This document shows, piece by piece, positions 28,021-35,993 of a DNA stretch of 64,000 nt. The position numbers and the translations under genes are program-made. The DNA is from Parvibaculum sp040216885 (GTDB lineage: Bacteria > Pseudomonadota > Alphaproteobacteria > Parvibaculales > Parvibaculaceae), in contig JAVJOG010000008.1 of the NCBI GenBank assembly GCA_040216885.1, positions 62,001 through 126,000 of the forward strand, given 5' to 3'. Positions within the stretch are counted from its first letter, which is position 1, and each line of letters begins with the position of its first letter. Below the pieces are notes generated by a model. That model did not search any database, was not told the DNA's origin, and saw only the letters and a list, made by a program, of their open reading frames with translations.

Positions 28021-28043
28021 TGTGTGTGAACTCTTCACACACA
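28021..28043. repeat. Perfect 10-bp hairpin upstream of the 36-aa gene
   Basis: TGTGTGTGAA and TTCACACACA form a perfect inverted repeat around a CTC loop. There is no T run, so it is not a terminator. It lies just before a possible -35 (TTGACG at 28049-28054) of the small transcription unit, so an operator is plausible. It could equally be an mRNA-end hairpin for YihY. Confidence 0.45.
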
Positions 28044-28115
28044 TCCTCTTGACGCGCGCGCTTTCGGGATTCACGCTTGCAATACTGGGTTCAACAATTG
28101 AAAGGAGGTGATCCG

Positions 28116-28226
28116 ATGTCTAACGGTCTGGTGACACCGTTTGCCATCGCCAGGTTTTCGATCTCGACAGAGGGTCGTGTGGCGAGGCGGGTATGGTCGG
28201 ATACTTCCGGAGACCTGCCTGTCTGA
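28116..28226 (+). CDS. Small ORF (36 aa) with a near-perfect Shine-Dalgarno
   Basis: The peptide is MSNGLVTPFAIARF followed by a Ser/Arg-rich part ending SDTSGDLPV, then TGA. I recognise no family. AAAGGAGGTGATCC, directly before the G and ATG, is complementary over 14 bases to the usual 3' end of 16S rRNA, far stronger than any other ribosome site here. The spacing between its GGAGG core and the ATG is normal. A strong intrinsic terminator lies 120 bases after the stop and a perfect hairpin lies 70 bases before the start, so it looks like a discrete short transcript of roughly 300 bases. It could be a translated small protein, a leader peptide, or a regulatory RNA that binds ribosomes. Confidence 0.5.
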   Translation: MSNGLVTPFAIARFSISTEGRVARRVWSDTSGDLPV

Positions 28227-28348
28227 GCCTTTATCCTTCATCGCCGTACCGGCATTCGGCGCGGCGACTCTGCAATCGAAATAGATGGGCGCAAACGGGG
28301 CGGTCCAGAGACAAGACAAACTGACCGCGTCGCTGCCGTTTCCGAACT

Positions 28349-28384
28349 GGCCGCCGCTTTCCTCGGGGAGAGCGGCGGCCTTTT
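28349..28384 (+). terminator. Strong rho-independent terminator of the small transcription unit
   Basis: GGCCGCCGCT (28349-28358) pairs perfectly with AGCGGCGGCC (28371-28380) and is followed by TTTT. It closes the transcript that carries the 36-aa ORF. On the other strand it lies 49 bases past the stop of the glycine-zipper gene and has an A-rich neighbour only on one side, so plus-strand use is favoured. Confidence 0.8.
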
Positions 28385-28433
28385 CACGTCGGCGTCATAC
28401 GAACGGAATGTCTCACGAAGGCCGGGTTTCGCG

Positions 28434-28919
28434 TCAGCCGACGATCTGCCACGAACCGTCGGGCTGGCGGCAGGCAGTGCCGTAGGCCTGTTCGGCACGA
28501 CCGCCGATATAGACGGTCTGGTTGTACTCGCGGCAATAACCGGAATTCGACTGATAGGAACGGCCCGGATTGACGTAGCCGTAATTGCCGCTGTCCGGGT
28601 TGCGCCACTGCGTCGACTGACCGGTATTGAACGCGCTGTAGGAAGCGTTCTGGAGATAAGCCTGGTCGGCGCGGTCGAGGCTGCGGCCGATATTGTTGCC
28701 GACCAGCGCGCCGATCAGAACGCCGGCGCCCGTCGCCCAGAGCCGGCCCGAACCGCCGCCGATCTGCGAACCGGCAAGGCCGCCCGCGACCGCACCGGCC
28801 AATGTGCCGAAGCCCTCCTTCGGGCCCGTGCCGCCATATCCGTAACCGGGGCCGCCCGTCTGGCAACCCGCCAGCGCCAGGGCCAGTGTGCCCACGAGAA
28901 GAGTGCTTTTGATCTTCAT
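28434..28919 (-). CDS. Glycine-zipper lipoprotein (17-kDa antigen-like)
   Basis: A 161-aa lipoprotein. The signal peptide ends in the lipobox LALAGC with Cys near residue 19. A Gly-rich stretch follows, then a glycine-zipper 2TM segment (TLAGAVAGGLAGSQIGG and GAGVLIGALVGNNIG). The C-terminal domain has two Cys (YCREYNQTVYIGG and TACRQPDGSW), typical of the surface-antigen/17-kDa family of outer-membrane lipoproteins. The start is ATG 28919 because the signal sequence begins there. The gene is monocistronic, upstream of and divergent from nothing; it follows the kinase operon on the same strand after a 123-base gap. Confidence 0.88.
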   Translation of the reverse strand: MKIKSTLLVGTLALALAGCQTGGPGYGYGGTGPKEGFGTLAGAVAGGLAGSQIGGGSGRLWATGAGVLIGALVGNNIGRSLDRADQAYLQNASYSAFNTGQSTQWRNPDSGNYGYVNPGRSYQSNSGYCREYNQTVYIGGRAEQAYGTACRQPDGSWQIVG

Positions 28920-29042
28920 AGCTGTACCCCATGTCCTGATTGAGTGATCCAACGGTCACGAGGATAGGAAACCGCCCTTGAGCGGAGGCTGAATGCGGCG
29001 TTCATCCGGCGTTCAGCTTCGCAGCCCGGATCGGGCCGGATT

Positions 29043-30413
29043 TCAGTCGGCCGATGCCGGCAGCAGGAGTTCGGCCCGCAGGCCGCCGGTCTCGGAGGTC
29101 TCGAGGCGCAATTCGCCGCCATAGAGTTCGGCGATCTCTGTGACGATCGAAAGGCCAAGGCCGGAACCCGGCTTTGTTTCGTCGAGCCGCGTGCCGCGCT
29201 TCAGCACCGTCTGGCGCGCCTCTTCGGGCAGGCCCGGCCCGTCATCCTCGACCGCCAGCAGAAAGAAGGGGCGTTCATTGTGCATCACACCCGGCGTCAC
29301 TGTCAGCGTCACCCGCGCGGCGGCCCATTTGCAGGCATTGTCGACAAGATTGCCGGCCACTTCCTCAAGGTCCTGCGCCTCGCCGCGAAAGCCGGTCGTC
29401 GCCGGGCAGTCGACGGCGATGCCGATGCCGCGCTCGGCATAGATGCGTTCCAGCGCGCGTGCGATCCGCGCCAGCACCGGGGCGACCGGCGTGTTGACGC
29501 CGAGCACATTGGCCGACGCCGCCATGCGCGCGCGGGCCAGATGATGGTCGATCTGTTCGCGCATCTGCGCTGCCATGCGGGTGACGGTCTCGCCCAGCGG
29601 CCCGTCATGCGTGCGCGCCTCGTTGGTCAGCACACTGAGCGGCGTCTTCAGCGCATGTGCCAGATTGCCGACATGGGTGCGGGCGCGTTCCAGCACCTCG
29701 CGGTTGCCTTCCAGCAGCCGATTGAGTTCGTCTGCCAGCGGCTCGATTTCTTGCGGAAACTGTCCCTCAAGCCGGGTTGCGCGGCCCGAGCGTATCTGCG
29801 CCAGCGCGAGGCGCACGCGTTCGAGCGGCTGGAGACCGAAGCGCACCTGGATCAACAAGGCGATCAGCAGGCCCGCGCCCATCGCCGCCATCGCCGCAAA
29901 GAGCCAGGTGTTGAAGCCCTGAATTTCGGCGTTGATTTCGCCGCGATCGCCGGCGACCGCGAAGGATACCCGGATGTCGTAGTCCGGCAGTGTCACGCGG
30001 CGTTCGGCGACGCGCAGCGGCTGGTTTTCCGGGCCGGCGACATCGAAGACCTTGAGCCCGTAATCGTTGCGACCGGCGCCGCGGCCCGGCGCGAGATCGA
30101 GCGTCTGGTCGAAAAGCGAGCGCGAGCGCAGGGCCGGCCGTTCGGCCAGCGGCGATACCTGCCAGTACCAGCCCGAATAGACGAGATCGAAGCGCGTTTC
30201 GGAAAGGTCGCGCAGGCGAACGATATTGCCCGCGTCGTCGACCTCCGTCGTCGCGATCAGGCTGTCGAGCAGCACGTCGAGCCGCCCGTCGAAACTGCGC
30301 TCTACCGAATTGCGGAAGATGGCGGAGAGGATGAGGCCGCCGGCGACGAGCGCCACGACGCTCCACAGCGCCGCGCCCGCGACGAGGCGGAATGCGAGAC
30401 TGTCAGACCGCAT
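29043..30413 (-). CDS. feuQ: Sensor histidine kinase, FeuQ-like
   Basis: A 456-aa membrane kinase. The first helix (residues 10-30) and second helix (AAMAAMGAGLLIALLIQVRFG near 175-195) bracket a periplasmic domain of about 140 residues. A HAMP-like linker precedes the H-box VGNLAHALKTPLSVL, where the phospho-accepting His is in LAHALKTP. The N-box is NLVDNACKWA, and the G-boxes are VEDDGPGLPE and GSGLGLSIV, as in PhoQ-type kinases. It overlaps the regulator by 11 bases. The FeuQ assignment follows from the FeuP-like partner and the PepSY gene ahead of it; in Sinorhizobium, FeuQ is restrained by the small periplasmic FeuN. The symbol is tentative. Confidence 0.85.
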   Translation of the reverse strand: MRSDSLAFRLVAGAALWSVVALVAGGLILSAIFRNSVERSFDGRLDVLLDSLIATTEVDDAGNIVRLRDLSETRFDLVYSGWYWQVSPLAERPALRSRSLFDQTLDLAPGRGAGRNDYGLKVFDVAGPENQPLRVAERRVTLPDYDIRVSFAVAGDRGEINAEIQGFNTWLFAAMAAMGAGLLIALLIQVRFGLQPLERVRLALAQIRSGRATRLEGQFPQEIEPLADELNRLLEGNREVLERARTHVGNLAHALKTPLSVLTNEARTHDGPLGETVTRMAAQMREQIDHHLARARMAASANVLGVNTPVAPVLARIARALERIYAERGIGIAVDCPATTGFRGEAQDLEEVAGNLVDNACKWAAARVTLTVTPGVMHNERPFFLLAVEDDGPGLPEEARQTVLKRGTRLDETKPGSGLGLSIVTEIAELYGGELRLETSETGGLRAELLLPASAD

Positions 30414-31074
30414 CTTCCGGCGCCGTCAGCCTGTAGCCGAGGCCGCGCACGGTCTCGATCACATCCTTGCCGAGCTTGCGGCGCAGGCGGCCCACAAAAA
30501 CCTCGATGGTGTTCGAATCGCGGTCGAAATCCTGGTCGTAGAGATGCTCGACCAGCTCGGTGCGCGAGATCACGCGGTCGCGGTGATGCATCATATAGGC
30601 AAGCAGGCGGTATTCGAGCGACGTCAGCTTGATCGCCCTTCCGTCCACCGTCACGCGCGAGCTGCGCGTGTCGACGCGCACCGGCCCGCATTCGAGTTCG
30701 CTGGTCGCATGGCCGCTCGCGCGGCGCAGCAGTGCGCGCAGGCGGGCCAGCACTTCCTCCATGAAAAAGGGCTTGGCCACATAATCGTCGGCGCCGGCGT
30801 CGAAGCCCGCCACCTTGTCCGACCAGCGGTCGCGCGCGGTCAGGATCAGCACCAGCATGATCTTGCCGTCGCGGCGCCATTTTTCGAGCACCGTCACGCC
30901 GTCCATTTCGGGCAGGCCGAGATCGAGCACCACGGCGTCATAGGGTTCCGTGTCGCCGAGGAAATGTCCTTCCTCGCCGTCGCGGGCGCTGTCCACCACA
31001 TAGCCCGCTTCCTCCAGCGCGCCGACAAGCTGCCGGTTGAGATCGGGATCGTCCTCGACAACCAGTAGCCGCAT
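30403..31074 (-). CDS. feuP: OmpR-family response regulator, FeuP-like
   Basis: A 223-aa two-component regulator. Receiver: VVEDD pocket, phospho-acceptor Asp in AVVLDLGLPEMDG, and Lys in YVAKPFFMEEVL. The DNA-binding winged helix includes LTSLEYRLLAYMMHH and DSNTIEVFVGRLRRKLG and ends VRGLGYRLTAPE. Segments such as EEGHFLGDTEPYDAVVLD and YDQDFDRDSNTIEVF match what I remember of rhizobial FeuP, which controls cyclic glucan export and envelope/osmotic genes. The order PepSY protein-regulator-kinase resembles feuN-feuP-feuQ. Targets are not identifiable here. Confidence 0.88.
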   Translation of the reverse strand: MRLLVVEDDPDLNRQLVGALEEAGYVVDSARDGEEGHFLGDTEPYDAVVLDLGLPEMDGVTVLEKWRRDGKIMLVLILTARDRWSDKVAGFDAGADDYVAKPFFMEEVLARLRALLRRASGHATSELECGPVRVDTRSSRVTVDGRAIKLTSLEYRLLAYMMHHRDRVISRTELVEHLYDQDFDRDSNTIEVFVGRLRRKLGKDVIETVRGLGYRLTAPEDAV

Positions 31075-31097
31075 ACCCCTGTCTCCGCTTCTGCCCG

Positions 31098-31448
31098 TTA
31101 CCGGGCGCCCATAACCCGGCCCGAGCTGGCGTCGACCGCCACCACGACGACCCGGTTGTCCGCCGTCCTGATCTTCACATAGTAGGTCTGGCCCGCAAGG
31201 CTCATGTCGAGATAGCGGCCCGGATAGCTCGACAGGGCGGCCTGCTTGGCCTGGCCCGGCGAAATCACCCGGCCCTGACGCACGGCGTCGCGCGCATTGT
31301 CCTCGCGTCCCCAGTACTGGGCTTCGACCAGCAGGTCGGACGCCTGGGGGCGCCCGATCGCCTCATCGGCGCGCGCCGCGCCCGTCCCCGTGAAAACGAG
31401 GATCGAAGCGGCGAATGCCAGAGCGGCCCGTGTGCGTTTCTTCGTCAT
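31098..31448 (-). CDS. Periplasmic PepSY-domain protein (FeuN position)
   Basis: A 116-aa exported protein with a signal peptide (MTKKRTRAALAFAASILVF, cleavage near AARA-DE). A PepSY-type fold follows: RVISPGQAKQAALSSYPGRY, YYVKIRTADNRVVVVAVDAS and the terminal GRVMGAR. PepSY proteins often modulate proteases or sensor kinases in the periplasm. It lies 23 bases before the FeuP-like regulator on the same strand, so it is probably the first gene of the operon and may modulate the kinase. It is longer than FeuN as I remember it, so orthology is unproven. Confidence 0.82.
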   Translation of the reverse strand: MTKKRTRAALAFAASILVFTGTGAARADEAIGRPQASDLLVEAQYWGREDNARDAVRQGRVISPGQAKQAALSSYPGRYLDMSLAGQTYYVKIRTADNRVVVVAVDASSGRVMGAR

Positions 31449-31520
31449 GCCCCGGTCTTAGGTCATCCCGACTGAACCCGCGATGAACGGGCGCTCCGGC
31501 ATTCTGTCAGAATTCGCCGC

Positions 31521-32192
31521 TCAGAAACCGCTGAACGTCACGAATTCCTCGAGCGGCGCGCGATCCGTGCGCAATTGGTTAATGGGGGCTGCCTCATCCA
31601 TGTAGCCGAGCCCCATACCGCAGAAGAGCATAAGCTCTTCCGGTATCCCGACAAACTCCCCGACCGTCTTGTACCAGATCGCCCAGGCTTCCTGCGGCGC
31701 GGTGTGCAGCCCGTGCTCGCGCGCGGCCAGCATCACCGACTGGATGAACATGCCGAGGTCGGACCATTGACCGAGGCCCATCTGCCGGTCGATGGCGAAG
31801 AACATTGCGACCGGCGCGTCGAAGAGGCGGAAGTTGCGCGAGAATTGTTGCAGGCGCCCTGCCTTGTCCTCGCGCGTCACGCCGATGGTCGCATACATGT
31901 CCTCGCCGCATTTGAAGCGGCGGGCCTTGTAGGGATCGGTCAGGCCCTTCGGATAGATGTCGTATTCGGTGCCTTCGCCGAAGGGGCTATCCTTCTGCTT
32001 CTCCGCCACGATGGCCAGAAATTCCTTCAGCCGGTCGCCGGCCACCACATAGACATGCCAGGGCTGCAGGTTGCCGCCGGACGGTGCGTATTTTGCCTCT
32101 TCGAGAATCTGGCGGACGGTTGCCTCGGGCACCGGCTTGTCGAGAAAGGAGCGGCAGGTGATGCGGCTCTTCAGCGCTTCGGAGACTTTCAT
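31521..32192 (-). CDS. Nitroreductase family FMN-dependent oxidoreductase
   Basis: A 223-aa flavoenzyme that reduces nitro or quinone groups, or related substrates, with NAD(P)H. The N-terminal FMN-binding pattern is KSRITCRSFLDKPVP, followed by EEAKYAPSGGNLQPWHVYVV. GLHTAPQEAWAIW and LMLFCGMGLGYMDEAAPIN are typical of the C-terminal half. It is the last gene of a four-gene minus-strand operon (SDR, two acyl-CoA dehydrogenases, this), 29 bases after the previous gene. Context suggests a role in degrading a specific acyl compound. Confidence 0.92.
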   Translation of the reverse strand: MKVSEALKSRITCRSFLDKPVPEATVRQILEEAKYAPSGGNLQPWHVYVVAGDRLKEFLAIVAEKQKDSPFGEGTEYDIYPKGLTDPYKARRFKCGEDMYATIGVTREDKAGRLQQFSRNFRLFDAPVAMFFAIDRQMGLGQWSDLGMFIQSVMLAAREHGLHTAPQEAWAIWYKTVGEFVGIPEELMLFCGMGLGYMDEAAPINQLRTDRAPLEEFVTFSGF

Positions 32193-32221
32193 CGAGTGTA
32201 CTCTCTCTTCGGTTGCAAATT

Positions 32222-33235
32222 CTATCGCGCCGTCACATAGGGCCAGAGCGCATCGGCCCCGCGCGCGATCGTCTCGCGGCCGAGGCTTTCAGCCCATTCC
32301 GCGCCGGCGCCGAACTCGGCGCGCCACGACCAGAGGCGGCGCGTCGCGAAATGGAGCCCGTGCTCGTAGGTGAAGCCGATCGCGCCATGCACCTGATGGG
32401 CGATCGATGTGGCGATGCTCGAGGCATCGTCGGCGCGGATTTTCGCCACCGCAATCTCGAATGCCGCATCGCCCTTGTTCAGACTTGCACAGGCATGATC
32501 GGCGGCGATGCCGGCGGCGGCGGCTTGCGTCGCCAGCACCGCAAGCTGCTGCTGGATCGCCTGGAATTTGCCGATGGGTTTGCCGAATTGCGTGCGCTCA
32601 TTGGCATAAGCAACCGTCTGCGCCGCCAGATAATCGAGCGCCCCGGCCATCTGGCACGCGCGGATCAGCGCTCCGAAGAGACGCAGCGCATTCTCCGGCA
32701 GTGCGACGGATGCCGATTGCACCGTTACGTTCTTCAGCGTCACGGCATCGCGCGGCTCGCGCGCCACATTGATGTCCGGGGCAATCGCGGCACCGGCGAG
32801 CGGCGCCAGCACAATTTCCGCGCCGACCAGCGCCACGCCATGCGCCGCGTTGCGGCCCCAGGGCACACGCGGCGCCGTACCTGAAAGCTTCCCGCCGGCG
32901 AGCGCGAAGTTGCCTTCCATCACCGTCAGCACGCCGTCGGGCGCGGGGATGCCGGATTCCGCCAGCAGCCAATGTGCGAGCACCGCTTCGGCGAGCGGCA
33001 GCGGCGCGACGTGGCGGCCCGCCGCTTTCAGCACGATGGCCGCGTCGGCCCATGTGCCGCCCGCGCCGCCCTCGGCTTCCGGCGCCAGCACGCGGGTCAG
33101 CCCGTTCGCTTCGAGTTCATTCCACAAATCTTCGGGCCAGGTGCCATCCTCGGCCTTCTGGATCAGGTCCCTGGTCACACGTTCGGCCAGCAAGCCGTTG
33201 ACGCTGTCTGCGAGGATCGTCTGCAATTCGTTCAT
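32222..33235 (-). CDS. Acyl-CoA dehydrogenase, short (beta-like) subunit
   Basis: A 337-aa FAD-dependent acyl-CoA dehydrogenase homologue. N-terminal helical domain, then VLAPEAEGGAGGTWADAAIV and the C-terminal ALDYLAAQTVAYANERTQFG and QVHGAIGFTYEHGLHFATRR, which contact FAD. It is shorter than the usual 380 residues and the middle beta domain is reduced; I do not see a clear catalytic Glu. Such short members often pair with a full-length partner in a heterotetramer, as in actinobacterial steroid degradation, and the full-length partner gene is 10 bases upstream. A heteromeric enzyme is inference. Confidence 0.88.
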   Translation of the reverse strand: MNELQTILADSVNGLLAERVTRDLIQKAEDGTWPEDLWNELEANGLTRVLAPEAEGGAGGTWADAAIVLKAAGRHVAPLPLAEAVLAHWLLAESGIPAPDGVLTVMEGNFALAGGKLSGTAPRVPWGRNAAHGVALVGAEIVLAPLAGAAIAPDINVAREPRDAVTLKNVTVQSASVALPENALRLFGALIRACQMAGALDYLAAQTVAYANERTQFGKPIGKFQAIQQQLAVLATQAAAAGIAADHACASLNKGDAAFEIAVAKIRADDASSIATSIAHQVHGAIGFTYEHGLHFATRRLWSWRAEFGAGAEWAESLGRETIARGADALWPYVTAR

Positions 33236-33245
33236 CTGCCGCTCC

Positions 33246-34397
33246 TCACCGCAGTCCGAGCCCGCGGGCGATGATGCCGCGCAGGATTTCGCGCGTACCG
33301 CCGCGCAACGAAAATGACGGCGTCGTCTGCGTCAGGTAGCCCAGCACCTGTTCGTAGTCGCTGCCCGCGCCGACGGTGGGCTCGATCCCCAGCAGTTCAT
33401 GCGCGCGGACCGGCATGTCCTGCTCGAAGATTGCGCCGAGGTCTTTCACTACCGATGCCTCGAGCGCCGGGTTCTCGCCCTTGTCGAGCAGGCCCGCGAC
33501 CGAGAGCGACATCTGCCGCAGCGTCACCAGATGCGCGACGAGGCGGCCGATCTCGCGCGCGCCTTCCGTGCCGCCGCGCTTTTCGAGTTCCCGGATCATC
33601 TCGACCATCAGGATGAAGCTCGAAAGATAGCGCTCGGGACCGGAGCGTTCGAAGGCGAGTTCCGCCGTCACCTGGTTCCAACCGCCGCCTTCGGTGCCGA
33701 CCATCATCTCGTCGGGCACAAAGGCGTCCTCGAACACCACCTCGTTGAAATGCGACTTGCCGGCGAGGTCCTTGATCGGGCGGACGGTGATGCCGTCCGT
33801 CGTCTTCATGTCGACGAGGAACTGCGTCAGCCCCGCATGCTTGTTCTGCGGATCGAGATGGGTGCGAAAAAGACCGATCATGTAATGCGCGGTGTGGGCG
33901 CCCGAAGTCCACAGCTTGGTGCCGTTGACCTTGTAGCCGCCGTCGACCTTTTCGGCGCGGGTGCGCGTCGCGGCAAGGTCCGAGCCCGAATCCGGTTCCG
34001 ACATGCCGATGCAGAAATAGCATTCCCCCTTGGCGACGCGCGGCAGGATTTTCTGGCGCTGTTCCTCGGTGCCGAAGCGCATCAGGAGCGGGCCCGACTG
34101 CCGGTCGCCGATCCAGTGCGCGCCGACAGGCGCGCCGGCCGCCAGCATTTCTTCCAGCACCACATAGCGATCGAAGGCGCTGCGCTCATGGCCGCCATAC
34201 TTCTTCGGCCAGGTCATCGCGATCCAGCCCTTCGCGCCCATCTTGCGGCTGAAGTCGGGATCGGAGCCCGACCAGGTCTGCGCCCGCGTCACCGCCGGCA
34301 CGTGAGCCAGCTCCGTGGCGAGGAAGGCGCTCACATCCTTGCGCAAGCCCTTCGTTTCGCCGGGCAGTTCACACAGATCGAAGCGGAAGGCCTGCAT
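33246..34397 (-). CDS. Acyl-CoA dehydrogenase, full-length (alpha-like) subunit
   Basis: A 383-aa acyl-CoA dehydrogenase. GWIAMTWPKKYGGHERSAF in the N-terminal domain, CIGMSEPDSGSDLAATRTRA and VNGTKLWTSGAHTAHYMIGL in the FAD/substrate beta domain, and LAFERSGPERYLSS where this subgroup carries a conserved Glu. RGGTREILRGIIARGLGL forms the C-terminal FAD contact. It lies 9 bases after the SDR gene and 10 before the shorter homologue. Substrate not predictable; the subgroup often acts on branched or cyclic acyl-CoA. Confidence 0.92.
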   Translation of the reverse strand: MQAFRFDLCELPGETKGLRKDVSAFLATELAHVPAVTRAQTWSGSDPDFSRKMGAKGWIAMTWPKKYGGHERSAFDRYVVLEEMLAAGAPVGAHWIGDRQSGPLLMRFGTEEQRQKILPRVAKGECYFCIGMSEPDSGSDLAATRTRAEKVDGGYKVNGTKLWTSGAHTAHYMIGLFRTHLDPQNKHAGLTQFLVDMKTTDGITVRPIKDLAGKSHFNEVVFEDAFVPDEMMVGTEGGGWNQVTAELAFERSGPERYLSSFILMVEMIRELEKRGGTEGAREIGRLVAHLVTLRQMSLSVAGLLDKGENPALEASVVKDLGAIFEQDMPVRAHELLGIEPTVGAGSDYEQVLGYLTQTTPSFSLRGGTREILRGIIARGLGLR

Positions 34398-34406
34398 CTC
34401 TTCTCC

Positions 34407-35198
34407 TCACGTCACCAATGCGGTCGTACCGCCGTCGATCCGGATATTGAGCGCATTGATCGCGCCCGCTTTCGGGCTGACGACGAAAGCCACCAGATCG
34501 GCGATTTCCTCGGGCAGCGGAATTTTCCCCGTCAGGTTACCCATGAAATTCTTCAGCACATGCGGCTCGACCTCATCCCATGTCGCGCCCCAGCCGCGCT
34601 CGCGGCCCTGCGCGATGAAGCGTTCTTCCACTTCCCTGGTACGGATCAGGCCGGGCGAGACGAGATTGACGGTGATGCCGCTCGATTTCAGTTCCTTCGC
34701 CAGCGAAATCGTCATCGTCGCCAGCGCGCCCTTCGACGCATAATATTGCGGCATGCGTGCGGCGGGCTCCGTCGAGCCGATGGTGCCCAGCATCACGATG
34801 CGGCCCCAGCCCTTGCGCTTCATTGCGCCCATGAAGGCCCGCGTCAGGCGCATCGCCGACAGCACGTTCTTCTCATAGGCCTCGATCCAGTCCGGCGTTT
34901 CGGATTTCGTCCATGAGCCGGTGTCGGCGGTGCCGTAATTGTTGACGAGAATATCGACATCGCCCGCGGCCGCGGCGACTTCCGCCGCGCCGTTATCGTT
35001 CAATATGTCGCCGGCGATCCCCTTCGCCGAAAAGCCGGCGGCGCGAATCTCGGCGGCCACGGCATCGGCGGGCCCTTGCTCGAAACCGTGCACGAACACA
35101 TGCGCGCCCTCGCGCGCCAACGCATGAGCGATGGCGCGGCCGGTGCCGCGATGCGCGCCCGAAACAAGCGCCGTCTTGCCGGTGAGTTGAAGGTCCAT
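34407..35198 (-). CDS. Short-chain dehydrogenase/reductase
   Basis: A 263-aa classical-type SDR. The cofactor motif is VSGAHRGTGRAIAHALA near residue 10, and NNYGTAD is the NNAG-type segment. Catalytic residues are Ser in MLGTIGSTEP and Tyr/Lys in QYYASKGAL. The tail KAGAINALNIRIDGGTTALV is typical. The start ATG 35198 (MDLQLTGKTALV) is preceded by AGGA; ten further residues are possible. It heads the operon with two acyl-CoA dehydrogenases and a nitroreductase, so a 3-hydroxyacyl-CoA or alcohol step of the same pathway is plausible. Confidence 0.92.
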   Translation of the reverse strand: MDLQLTGKTALVSGAHRGTGRAIAHALAREGAHVFVHGFEQGPADAVAAEIRAAGFSAKGIAGDILNDNGAAEVAAAAGDVDILVNNYGTADTGSWTKSETPDWIEAYEKNVLSAMRLTRAFMGAMKRKGWGRIVMLGTIGSTEPAARMPQYYASKGALATMTISLAKELKSSGITVNLVSPGLIRTREVEERFIAQGRERGWGATWDEVEPHVLKNFMGNLTGKIPLPEEIADLVAFVVSPKAGAINALNIRIDGGTTALVT

Positions 35199-35339
35199 AA
35201 ACGCCGATCCTGCCCTGCCGCCCCTCATCGTCCGGAGGCGTTTCTAGCAGCATATGGTTCGCCTGTCCGCGTGGGAACAGAAGCGTGCGGGTCTTGAAGG
35301 GAAATTGGTTGCAGGAAAGAGCCTCAAGCGCGCGGTGGA

Positions 35340-35555
35340 TCAGAATTCCGCTGCGGTAAGCGACACCGGCACGACATTGGACGCGACGGGTGCGGCGGCT
35401 GTCGCGGGCGACAGCGATGCGAGGCTGAACAGGGCGGGATAGGACTTGCCGGTATAGACGCCGGCCGAGAAGACGGTGGTTGCGACGACGCAAATGCCCG
35501 CCACCGCCAGCATGCGACGGCGTGACCGGCGATTGTAAAAAATCTTCCGCGCCAT
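35340..35555 (-). CDS. Small single-pass membrane protein, unknown
   Basis: A 71-aa protein. A basic N-terminus (MARKIFYNRRSRRRM) precedes one transmembrane helix (LAVAGICVVATTVFSAGVY), then a Ser/Ala-rich tail. GAGGGGAA lies upstream of the ATG. I do not recognise it. It has its own 205-base upstream region (35556-35760), which contains the inverted repeat TTAGGG-ATTGCG-CCCTAA near 35624-35642 and no other gene. It lies between the SDR operon and the GTA lysis cassette on the same strand. Confidence 0.65.
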   Translation of the reverse strand: MARKIFYNRRSRRRMLAVAGICVVATTVFSAGVYTGKSYPALFSLASLSPATAAAPVASNVVPVSLTAAEF

Positions 35556-35760
35556 TGAAGTTTCCCCTCATTCGTTCGAACCGGCGATGGCCGGCCGTCC
35601 GGGGTACGCTACAATTGCGATTTTAGGGATTGCGCCCTAATGAACCTCTAATAAACTGTGGTGAATCTTAAATTCCGAGTGCGGAAAACCCGCCAAAACC
35701 GGTGCCCCGCGCCGCGCCGGCCTTCAAATGGCGCGGCGTGGCGGCGGGAATCCGGCCGGT

Positions 35761-35940
35761 TTAGCGACGGCGGATATTGCCGACATTGAGGGCCAGAAAG
35801 TCGACAATGCGGACGATCTTGCCGACGATCTTGTCGTCCTTCTGCGTCGGCGTGGCGGCGGCGACGGCGGATGCGGCGCCGATGACGGCGAGCAACGGTT
35901 CGATCCAGCCGAGCAGCGTATCGAGGAAGAGAAAGTTCAT
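35761..35940 (-). CDS. Holin-like small phage-type membrane protein
   Basis: A 59-aa protein with one hydrophobic segment (LLGWIEPLLAVIGAASAVAA, about residues 9-28) followed by TPTQKDDKIVGKIVRIVDF and a basic tail (NIRRR). Small proteins with an Ala-rich helix followed by TPTxKDD and LALNVG are familiar to me from phage lysis regions, though usually unnamed. AAAGGAA precedes the ATG at normal distance. It lies 53 bases downstream of a SleB-type hydrolase on the same strand, which together look like an endolysin/holin pair at the end of the GTA cluster. The holin function is inferred from context and size. Confidence 0.6.
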   Translation of the reverse strand: MNFLFLDTLLGWIEPLLAVIGAASAVAAATPTQKDDKIVGKIVRIVDFLALNVGNIRRR

Positions 35941-35993
35941 ACCGGGGTTCCTTTCGGGGTTGGGCCCTGCGCGGCGAGCGGCTGCCCGGCGCA

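Noticed and set aside
35624..35642. Terminator or CtrA-type site upstream of the 71-aa gene
   Set aside because: The TTAGGG/CCCTAA repeat has no T run, and no TTAA-N7-TTAA was found, so neither call is supported; it is only noted as an inverted repeat.
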